Shown in pieces: positions 48,301-60,300 of a stretch of 64,000 bases of DNA; position 1 is the first letter of the stretch, and every line of letters begins with the position of its first letter. The position numbers and the translations under genes were made by a program. The notes under the pieces are model-generated. The model saw nothing but the letters and a program-made list of their open reading frames with translations, did not search any database and was not told the DNA's origin. Origin of the DNA: Liolophura sinensis (Eukaryota; Mollusca; Polyplacophora; Chitonida; Chitonidae); contig NC_088298.1 in NCBI RefSeq assembly GCF_032854445.1, positions 10,775,504 to 10,839,503 on the forward strand. Reading direction: 5' to 3'.

Positions 48301-51300
48301 GCAGGGGGGGCTAGCAGTACTCCGTCTGTGTCATCTACAACAAATTAATAATCATTCTTCAGTTGCGCTCAGACGAACACCTAATACACATGGGTCGACA
48401 CCACAAAACAACAGACTTACGTAACTACGTGTACTGTAGTTCACGCAGAGTTCAGCATTTTTTCAAAAGACACTTTTCACTTGATTCTGATTTATTCATC
48501 TACCTTTAATATACAGGGTGAAGCAAAAGTCTGGACCCATAGGCAATGTACTATGTAACAATATACAGATGACAATAAGTGTTGGAACTGACTCCCGCCT
48601 TCCTCCAAACACTTTCTTACTTGGGAGACACATGATCTTTGCACATTTCGAAGCATAGAGTTATTCCTTCTTATGGTTTCAATTTCTTGTGTGATGTTAT
48701 CTTTTAGTGCTTGTAATGTTCTTGGTTTCTTAGCATAAACCACAATTGCCTACAGGTCCAGACTTTTGCTCCACCCTGTATATCCACTTAAAGGCTTTCT
48801 TCTGAAGTTTGATTAATTTCTTATCAGGTAAACCTAAGCGTTGGAATCAAAATTATCATTTTAACTCCTTTATGTGCTTCTGAAAGTGTAGTTTTACCTA
48901 CCAAACTTTAAGCGAAATATAATAATTAAAACCTTGGAGAATTTCATATTGTATCACAGTTCAACCTATCTTATCTATGATATTTATAATGTGAATTCAA
49001 AAGGCCAATACAAGAAAGCATCAGAAACTGAAAATGTTTTAACGAAACAGACAATCAGGGTATTGATTCTGATCATTGTATATTGCGTGCTTATACAATG
49101 TACCATAATTCATCTCATGGATAGGGCTTTACTTAATCCAAAATATTATACACATGTATTGTTTGTCTATTTCATTGGTGTTTATGCCACACTTTGCAAT
49201 ATTAAAAACGCACATGTAAAATGTATTAAGAAATACTCATTCCACGTACACTGCTTGTCTGTGCATGTAGCAGACATTAATACGTGTGCCGTAGAGAGAA
49301 CTTCAAATCAAATCAAGCTATTCTATTTTTGAGGAATATGGCCTGCCATTATAAAGCCTACTAATTCAAGGGCTAACCAGTGAAAATTACATGACTGGGT
49401 ATATACAACATTGAAATAAATTTGTAAAGCAATGACATCGTGGCAGAGAGGCATGTGACTATAATGCTGTAACATTTTAGAACCCCTGTAACTTTTGAGG
49501 ACCCCTGTAACGTTTGAGAACCCTTGTGACTTTTGAGAACCCTTGGTAACAATAAGTTCTTGAAGATGTGGTCTTTTGCACAGTTTAACATTCGTTTTAA
49601 ACTGATGGCCATCCACCAATATGGTGCGCATATCTGTTCATCACACCTGACTAAGTCCTTTGGTAGCTTGCCAAAGGTTGCTGGTTTAAACCAAACTCAC
49701 AAACACTCCAGTTTCCTCCACCGATACAACTGACTACCATCAAGCAAGTGAAAATTCTTGAGTGTTTGGTTGAAGCAACAATCAAAATTAACACTATATA
49801 CCAGTTCCTTACAAGCTTACAGACTCTGTGAATTTTTCACTGTGACCAAATAATCACAACAACATGATCAAATTTTACTGTCAAATACTTGAAATATGAA
49901 ATCACAACATTATACCACATGAAATACATGTCAAAATCCAGCTGGACCAGTTTTGTTGTCATTGTGACTCATCAGAGACAAGTAATTTAAATAATGTGAC
50001 ATTTGGACATCCTAGTATACATCTCAGTCAAAATGCAAAATATTCCTAAAAAATCGTGCAGACACCTGCAGTTGAGCTCAACTTTGTACGTCACAGGAAG
50101 CTAGTTACTCATTCAGACTACTCTTTTACTAATGTATTATAAATGGTCAGTATATATATATATATATACATGCGAGTGCTTGGGAAAACAGTACAGTAGG
50201 TTATAAACATGCACAGAGCACAAAACACGATGCTGATGGTTAAATTAAAGCTTTGACATGAAAAGTCATTGTAAGAAATGTAATAACTACTGAATTATCA
50301 GAAGTAAAGTTACCGATGGTCCCAGACAAAATCAACATACATGTGCACACGAAAGTGAAGCAAAATGAGCAAAAAGCCAAACTGAAAATAAAAAAGGCAT
50401 GCCAAACACGTTAGCTAGGTGCAGATAGGACAAAGAATATCACAGCAAATCACCTGATGACAACACATCAGGCAGTATACACTGCAAAAAGTACCGTGGA
50501 ACTGTGAATGTGTATACAACACGTACATGTTTCTACATGTCCTGCGGAGGTGTGTCATGTGGTACACAAATTGTGTACACGTAGATGTAGTTACATATGC
50601 CACACAGTAGTGTGTACATGTAGGTGTATACTGCATGATACTGTGTAGGTGTATACGACATGGTACATGTACTGTGTAGGTGTATACTGCATGATGCTGT
50701 GTAGGTGTATGTCACATGGTACATGTAGTGTGTAGGTGTATATTGCATGGTACTGTGTAGGTGTATACTGCATGATGCTGTGTAGGTGTATGCCGCATGG
50801 TACATGTACTGTGTAGGTGTTTATCACATGGTACATGTCCTGTGTAGGTGTATACCAGATGGTACCATACTAAATCTATGCAAAAGCATACAACATGGTG
50901 CTATATATGTGCTTAATGCATAGTATTACATGTATATTGGTTCAAACAGCATGATACAGTGCTGTCTAGATGTACCTCATGGTACTGTTTATACCACACA
51001 GAACTAGGTGTAGGTGCATACACCATGGTACTGTTTACACCACACAGAACTAGGTGTAGGTGCATACACCATGGTACTTTATACACAAATGTACAGTTTT
51101 GCAGTGTGCTTCACATTTAAATCTGGTGATCAACTTTACACCACTGTGGTCACTCTGGTCACTCACAAACGCAGCAGGAGTAGACATTTCTCCTGCAGTA
51201 CACACCAGGCCACAGGTTCTCTGTGGCATGCCATAAGCTCACTACAAGCTCACTTCCACCAGCTTACCAGAATTGCACATATACATGTACAGCCACTCAC

Positions 51301-54300
51301 TGTTTTCATTTGTGAAGGGGATAAGAGTTATAGTCAGTGTCTAACTGAATCATTCTTGTCAACGTTTCACAACAATTTCACACAATCTAGTGGCATGTTA
51401 CTGGCTTGTCAGTAGAGGTCCTGTAGCTTGGTTTGCATGTCCTGTGGTTCTAGAAGGTTAATTTGCAATGGAGATAATAGATTACAGATAATTTGCAATG
51501 GAGATAATAGATAACAGATAATTTGCAATGGAGATAACAGATAACAGACAATAGATAACAGATAATAGATAATAATCTAAGTTTAATGATAGGGTCACAC
51601 ACATCACCACACCAACACTACACCTGCAGCTCAGGGATTCATACAGGTCCAAATGGTTTCTCTCCAACAACTGGAAATTTTCCCTGTTTCCTTAAATTGA
51701 ACTTTTTTATGACAATTTTTCCAGGCATACATTTACATGTATTCAGTTTCCAATGTTCCTTCTGCAACAAAGCAAGGCTCTCACATGGAGCTTCAACTAC
51801 CAGTAACTGTATTTTTTAAATGGTGCATTTTAATTACCACTACTGAAAACAAGGCAAGCAAAATATGTAAGTTTAAGCTAAATTTATTCAAAAGTTGAAA
51901 GCACATAATATTGAAAGAAAAGACAACGAATAATATAAGTTATCTGGGATGAGGGGTGAAAACAGACATAAACATGTTTGGTAATGCTATAAATCACCTT
52001 GTGATTTACTTATTTGATTGGTGTTTTACGCCGTACTCAAGAATATTTCACTTATACGACAGCGGCCAGCATTATTGTGCGAGGAAACTGAGCAGAGCCC
52101 AGGAGAAACCCACGACAATCCGCAGGTTATCACTGTCTTATAAGGAATTCTCCCTAGGCCATTGGATACACGATGTTTGAGCAATCTGAAACGAGTTGTT
52201 GCGTCACATGTTTCCTTTTGAGTTATAGAAATAACTTGCACTTGAACAGGCAAAAACGGATAACATGATCGCACTTTTGATGGTCTCAATGTGCGTGATT
52301 TTGCTTACTCCCAACTGCAACATCTTGGTCGCCACACAATGATAAAAAGTGATACCTTTTAAATTTCCTATGGAAACCTTCATTGCTGCATTACATTTAT
52401 CTAGTGTCATCTTTTCTTTCAATTTTATTTTGTTTATTTATTAAAATTTTTCACATTCACAATTTTTCCAACAAATCATACTACCTACAAACTGTGGTAG
52501 GATTGAACTGTGATCTATGAATCCCTTTCACTGCAAGTACGTGTAAATGTAGCACACATCAACCACAAGAGGAGAAGCTACAACCACACTTGTACCACAA
52601 CTACTGGCTGTCATACAGTACCCTGCAGTCCCTCCACACTGTCTCCTTCCACCCAGGGAGTGTACTTAACGGAATCCATCAGGCAATCTGACTTCTTGCT
52701 TAACCTTGCCACCTTGTCTTTGGATGCCTGACCACCGCGGAAAAATGACAACACCCTACCACCCGCTCTTTTACCTACAAAGTTGATGGTCACAAAAAAA
52801 AACAATGGAGAGGTGAGGGGTAAAAAGGAGGGTATGTGAGATGTGCAGAGGAATTGGGTAGTCTGGGGACATCTATAAAGGGAGGCAACACTTGTAATCC
52901 ATGGAATTGGTAAGAATAACAGAACATGTAAAAAAAAATCGTCTTGAGTTATCTGGTATCAAGCACACAGTCCTTTCATGAAAGCGTTACAATGTTGAAA
53001 AACATAAAAATACCATAAATAAGCTCTAGTAGGCCCTGCTCTGAATTACCTCCCTTGTCACATAACAACAGCTTTTAGGTAATATTCAAGAGAAGCAGGA
53101 CCTCACCTTTAGAAATATGCAGCAGGTCTTTGTCAGTTAAATTACAACAAAGACAACTACATGTATTTTCTAAGCTTTGTAGAATGCAGAAAACATAACA
53201 TCAGCCATCGAGTCATAGAAATATAAGAGGGATTTTAAATCTCACCTAAGGTACACATACATGTAACGTGTACACTTTTGACAAATTGGCTGCAGCCATG
53301 TGTTTTATTAGGGGATGTTTAAATTTCCTCTGTATAGCCTAAAAATTATATAACGTATATTCTGGGTTTTCCAGATACGTTTACAAACTTAAAAAGTGTC
53401 TTGAAGGCAGGTCTTCAGCTAGCATATTCCAATAACACACCATTTAAATAAGAGAGTAACTTTAAAGGGAGGTAATTCAATCAGGCCCTATTGGCTCTAC
53501 GCTGCTTGAAATATCATCAGCTTTTTGAAGGTTTTGCCATCAGACTGTTTACTTGGGATACCATGTAACAGGAGACAGACAATGTTTTAGCTCTTCTTTC
53601 AAAATGAGACCACGTCTTTTGGCCTCAGAGTCCCATGGGCTAAAAGATCTGCTTCTCTTTGACGACTGCAATGAGGCAAAACAGGTTTAGCACATCAAGG
53701 AGTTTCTCTGTTCCTGGGAACTTGCAGGCCTTCTGTCCTTTTCCACTGTTTTTATATGTAATGAGATATGACAACATTCTGAGGAAAACGATTCCACCCT
53801 AAAATCAAAAATCAATCATAAAGTGAAATTCTTGGTACATGCAGGAAGTGGCATTCGTGTACCATTTGAGTGACAAAATATGATGACTGCTACTGGGACC
53901 CAGCAAGCTAAAAATTCCAAGGTGTATGACTTATGATTTTCCCCGTGACTTAATGGTAGTAATGAAATACCATAGTAAATCCAAAGTCTATTGCACACAA
54001 TACACATAAACATTTAAGTCTTTGAGCATTTATCTCTTTTCTTAATTTCAAAAATTATATAAAACATTGTGGACATTTCTGTACTTCCCGGAAGGAAGTA
54101 CACTCTATGTATTATTATTAGCAGATGTAGAATTAAACATTTCAATACCTAAAAAGTCTTTTACAGAATCGTAACTTTTCTTTGAATTCTTCAAACAATT
54201 TTTTTAAATTTAAGAGTGGCTTGCGATTGTATTTTAACCCTAGGTTATAAAAGTAAGGAATGGCAATAAAATAAATCTATTTTAATAACCAGAAATGAAG

Positions 54301-57300
54301 AGAGCCATTTACAGAGTCATACAGCAGATCAATCCATGAACACGACAAGAGAACAATTAAAGCCTGAAAGAAAAAGTTTCAGTTACCTGCATGCTAATTA
54401 ACCTAAATAGAAAATGTCATGATCAGGAATGTTATGGGCACAGTGAAGACGAACGGAAATTAAAAATAAAATGGGACATATATTAGGTAAGTTTTGTAAC
54501 CATTTATTTCAACATTTTATTATCCCAAGGGAAAATTACGGTACCATATATCTATATGTCAAATAAGGATGGGTTAGTTTTAGTTGTGTTTTATTTTTAA
54601 ACGATCTTGAAAGCACATGAGATCCTAACTTTCACCAATGTTCAAAAATTACATGTACAATGCCTAAATAAAATTTCAAAATGCAAAGTATATCATTGTA
54701 ATAGCAGTTATATCAAAGGGTGGTCTGTGGTAGAAAAAATTTGATTAATTACCAGAGCTGGTAAATCAAAAGACAGCTACTTAAGTCCTGTACTCAAGTT
54801 TATAATGCACTAACATGGCAAGTAGATATATATTTGTATATCAAAACAGCTTGGATATAAATATAAGCATTAGAGTGCTTGCTGGCTTATATTTGCTTGC
54901 TTTATTTTTGTGAGCTGAAAAATGCTAAGGAATCAAGCAAAAAAGCCTCAGGATGTGTCTATCAAGACAATGTAAACAGGATTCTTCACCTTTGAAGAGC
55001 TCTTCTGCCATCACTCACCTAAATCGTCTGTTGTGTTTCCAGGAGCATCTGATCTGCCAGACATGTTTGCCAGACTCCTGCGAGCATTGTATGGGCTGAA
55101 ACACATGGTGAATTTGAATAGCAAAGATGAAAACAAACAGTTTTCACACCAGTCAGTACAGCATCAATCCAGTGTGTGTGTGTGTAAGAAATAGTACTAA
55201 TACAGAGGAAAATTCTCCCTTCCAGTAACAGGTCAAAATGGATGTTATATTGCCCATGCCAACTTAAAACAGCAATTGTGATCAACATATCACTCCCTAA
55301 AAATCTCTGGGAAGAGACCGTTTTCTTCATTTCATGATCATCTTATTCTCATAGCTACATGTGCACTGTTCAAGTACATTTCAGCAAGTTTTATCATAAT
55401 CTATATGAAAAGAAAAGCTGAGTTTTCTGGTACACATATAGTCAGCATGGCCCCTCCCTGGGCCAGGTTGGGGGAAGGATGTGTCTATGTGTGTGTGTGT
55501 GGGGGGGGGGGGAAATGAGGTAAATGAGCACTTATCCTAGAGTGCAGCCAGTTTTCCTTACTTACACCTCTGTCCACAAAACCATTTCTAGCTTCATCTT
55601 AATGTTTATTTCTGTGCATTAGAAATTACAATTTTTGTCCACATTAATGTTATTTGAAAAGGATATAGAATGGATTCTGGTTGGCTGTTGTGAGAGATTG
55701 GCAAGCAAAGGCCAATAGCCTAATCTGAATCATAGTTATGGTACATTTATTCAAGCGTGACCAAAGCTCTTGGTTTAACCCCAGGGAATCCTAGTTCCAC
55801 TATCAGCCAATCAGCATTGGTTTCTGTATCCCAAATGTGTTTGAGTTTCACCTTCCAGTGCCAAAACTAAATATTGAAAAGCATTTAAAGAGTTCATAAA
55901 TTTGGACTTAGAAATGGCTTTGTGAATTGGCCCCTGTTCCTCGCCCTTATTTGAGACTTGCACCTACCCCCTGCCCGCGCCCCACTACATTGGGAATGGT
56001 TCCACCACTCCTGGTCAGGTGAAATAAAAGGATAATAATCTTTCCTTTCAAACTTAGTTCTTACATGTATGTATCATGGAAAGGATCCACCAACCTCTAT
56101 ATAAATAGCACTGGTGAGCTAATGCATGTATTTGCCAGCATACCGAATCCTCCACCTTGCAATCCAATACACTAACACGCTTAAATATACAGGAATAGAT
56201 TATGTCTACCAATCAACAACAAACACCTACACATGCTACAGTTCATATTAAACAATATTGCACGTCTGCACGTAGTTATCTCCCTTACCTGGAACTCTGA
56301 CTCTCCCTGTGGTACTGATTCTGAATCTCCTGCAGGTGGTTGTGGTAGTCAGGGCAACTGACAAGACAAAAAAAAGCACATCAGTTATTGTCATGGCAAC
56401 TGACAGACAAAAATATCACCCAATTTGTTGTCATGGCAAATGACAAGACAAGAACACCACAAACACAAACAAAGCAGTTCAGAGCTACATGTATGAACTC
56501 CTTTTGTTCTTTCCTTTAATACATCACAATTAGTGGTGTGTGCGTGCTCATAAAAAACACAGTTCCAGCACATGTAGTGTTTGAGACCTTACCTGAGAGA
56601 GTAAGCAATAATAGAGCTGGGTTCCTGATCGTAGACGATGATAGGCAGGGTGAGGCAGGGCTGGAGGGTGTGGTGCTCATCAGGGGGGCTGCGAATACAT
56701 GAGAAACAAAAAAGGTACATTGTACCCTGATAATGCCAAAACCATGAATGGGCAAGATGACTCACAAAGGCACAGTGACTGGTATGAAGCCGGGACCTGA
56801 CAGTAGGTCACTGATCAGGGATTTCATGGTCACTGCACACGACTTACAAAGGCATGGTGACTGGTATGAAGCCGGGACCTGACAGAAGGTCACTGTTCAG
56901 GGATTTCATGGTCCCACCTCATCGTGATTTACAAAGGCATAGTGACTGGTATGAAGCCTGGACCTGACAGAAGGTCACTATTCAGGGATTTCATGGTCCC
57001 ACCTCATTGTGATTTACAAAGGCATAGTGACTGGTATGAAGCCTGGACATGACAGAAGGTCAATAGTCAGGGATTTCATGGTCCCCACCTCATGACTTAC
57101 AAAGGCATAGTGACTGGTATGAAGCCTGGACATGACAGAAGGCTAAGTAACAGGCATTTCAAGGTCCCACCTCATGACTTACAAAGGCATAGTGACTGGT
57201 ATGAAGCCTGGACCTGACAGAAGGTTAACGATCAGGGATTTCATGGTCCCCACCTCATGACTTACAAAGGCATAGTGACTGGTATGAAGCCTGGACATGA

Positions 57301-60300
57301 CAGAAGGCTAAGTAACAGGCATTTCAAGGTCCCACCTCATGACTTACAAAGGCATAGTGACTGGTATGAAGCCTGGACATGACAGAAGGTCAATAGTCAG
57401 GGATTTCATGGTCCCCACCTCATGACTTACAAAGGCATAGTGACTGGTATGAAGCCTGGACCTGACAGAAGGTCACTATTCAGGGATTTCATGGTCCCAC
57501 CTCATTGTGATTTACAAAGGCATAGTGACTGGTATGAAGCCTGGACCTGACAGAAGGTTAACGATCAGGGATTTCATGGTCCCCACCTCATGACTTACAA
57601 AGGCATAGTGACTGGTATGAAGCCTGGACATGACAGAAGGCTAAGTAACAGGCATTTCAAGGTCCCACCTCATGACTTACAAAGTCATAGTGACTGGTAT
57701 GAAGCCTGGACCTGACAGAAGGTTAACGATCAGGGATTTCATGGTCCCCACCTCATCGTGACTTACAAAGGCATGGTGAATGGTATGAAGCCTGGACCTG
57801 ACAGAAGGCTAAGTAACAGGCATTTCAGGGTCCCACCTCATGACTTACAAAGGCATAGTGACTGGTATGAAGCCTGGACCTGACAGAAGGTTAACGATCA
57901 GGGATTTCATGGTCCCCACCTCATCGTGACTTACAAAGGCATGGTGAATGGTATGAAGCCTGGACATGACAGAAGGTCAATAGTCAGGAATTTCATGGTC
58001 CCCACCTCATGACTTACAAAGGCATAGTGACTGGTATGAAGCCTGGACATGACAGAGGGCTAAGTAACAGGCATTTCAAGGTCCCACCTCATGACTCACA
58101 AAGGCATAGTGACTGGTATGAAGCCTGGACATGACAGAAGGTCACTATTCAGGGATTTCATGGTCCCACCTCATTGTGACTTACAAAGGTATAGCGACTG
58201 GTATGAAGCCTGGACCTGACAGAAGGTTAACTAACAGGCATTTCAGGGTCCCACCTCATGACTTACAAAGGCATAGTGACTGGTATGAAGCCTGGACCTG
58301 ACAGAAGGTTAGTGATCAGGGATTTCATGGTCCCTCCTCGCTTTTCCTGTTTCGATCCCGCATCCGGTTCATCTGTAAACAAAAAAACAACAATCTTCAA
58401 GTACAAATAATAAACCTGTCTGGGAAAATCCGTGCATCTTGTGTGGAAAAGCTTGTCAGTGGCTTGCCAATGGCCAGCGATCTACCTTGGGCCTTTTAGG
58501 CTCATCCCCCCTTCAAACTGATCGTTTACTGGGGAGTGGAATATTCCTAAATACACCAATCACTCAATCATTCACACGAAGGGTATATTTTCTGCTTGAT
58601 CTTGTGATTTACTTACATGTACTCAATGTACCTAATTTCACACAATATTAATTTAGAATTTTCCCTATCAATCAGCTGGATGGGCCTAGCACATCACAAT
58701 GGCTCAGGAGCCTTTCACAGATGCAATAACAATAAAATATCTGCCAGGATCCTGCAGACGACCATGGGTTTCCCCATGTATTGTTGAAATATTGTTGAGT
58801 AAGACGTAAAATACCAGTCAAAGAAATCAATAAATCTCATTCAAGTTTAAGGAAACTAGGAAGCCTAGAGTAAACAACCATCCTGTGGTACCTGGTAAAT
58901 CCCAACATAAATCTGCAATCTGCACCAGTGAAAGTCTGCAGTCTGTGACCCAACTGATCAAGGGCCAATTTATTCTGCTCATTAAAGCTGTGTTTCAGTG
59001 GAGATACAATTGTTTTTGTGTTACTTCATGCGATTACTTGGCACACTTGTGAGAGCTTTTCCACCACCCATACACTGACAACTGCCACTTTACTACACCA
59101 TCATCAATCCACTGCAGCAATAAATCCTTGAGAGATGCGTCAAACTGGGATGTGTTTGTTAAAGAATCGCGCAGTTCTTGGAAACACTCCAGCGTAGTTA
59201 AGTAATTCACATTATCGGAAGAATCAATGGATGAGTAATCACAAATGCAATCACGGTCTAAACCAGCATAGATCGTCACCATAGGGATCGTCACCATAGG
59301 GATCGTCACCACAGGGATTGTCACCATAAAGATCATCACCATAGGGATCGTCACCATAGGGATCGTCACCATAAAGATCGTCACCATAGGGATCTTCACC
59401 ATAAAGATCGTCACCATAGGGATCATCACCATAGGGATCATCACCACAAAGATCGTCACCATAGGGATCGTCACCATAGGGATCGTCACCACAGGGATTG
59501 TCACCATAAATATCGTCACCATAGGGATCGTCACCATAAAGATCATCACCATAGGGATCGTCACCATAGGGATCGTCACCATAAAGATCATCACCATAAA
59601 GATCGTCACCATAAAGATCGTCAACATAGGGATCATCACCATAAAGATCGTCACCATAGGGATCGTCCCCATAAGGATCGTCACCATAGGGATCGTCACC
59701 ATAAAGATCGTCACCATAAAGATCGCCACCATAAAGATTGTCACCATAAGGATATTCACCATAAGGATCGTCACCATAGGGATCATCACCATAAAGATCG
59801 CCACCACAAAGATCGTCACCATAAGGATATTCACCATAAGGATCGTCACCATAAAGATCGTCACAATAAGGATCGTCACCATATGGATCGTCAGCATAAT
59901 GATATTTTCCTATTGAATATCCACATTAACACTTACCAACAGATTTTACGTCCTTCTTCAGTGCCTGACCCGACCCCTGGCGAATGTGACCTTTGACCTG
60001 GAGGTCAGACTCTTTCTGAATCAGTGAGCTACTGCTTGTAGAGGAAGGTAACTCACTTTCAGATTTACTGAAACCTTTTGGGTCAGCCAAGTCAAGGTCA
60101 AGCTCTGAATTGGCATCACCTGAGACGATAACCTCAAATGGTGTCTTAGGCTCTGCAAAACATATTACAATTAACCTTTAAAACAAGAAAGAAAAAAACG
60201 TCAGCATCTTCTCTAAACCAATTAATCTTAACTTCAACGTTCACAGGCTTTGGGGGGCTTGTTTGAAACATTTAAAAAATATATAATTCCTTTTATATCA

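Larger units (their letters stand above)
48926..52002 (-). other. Long PIKfyve intron, middle part
   Basis: AT-rich. It contains the short tandem repeats at 49,470, 50,560 and 51,450 and no recognisable exon. Open frames at 48,934-49,332 and 51,014-51,415 on the plus strand look like chance. Confidence 0.5.

Noticed and set aside
48934-49332. Plus-strand frame of 132 codons
   Set aside because: AT-rich intron DNA. No family likeness, no splice or start context, opposite to the gene.
51014-51415. Plus-strand frame of 133 codons
   Set aside because: Starts inside a tandem repeat and has no recognisable domain.
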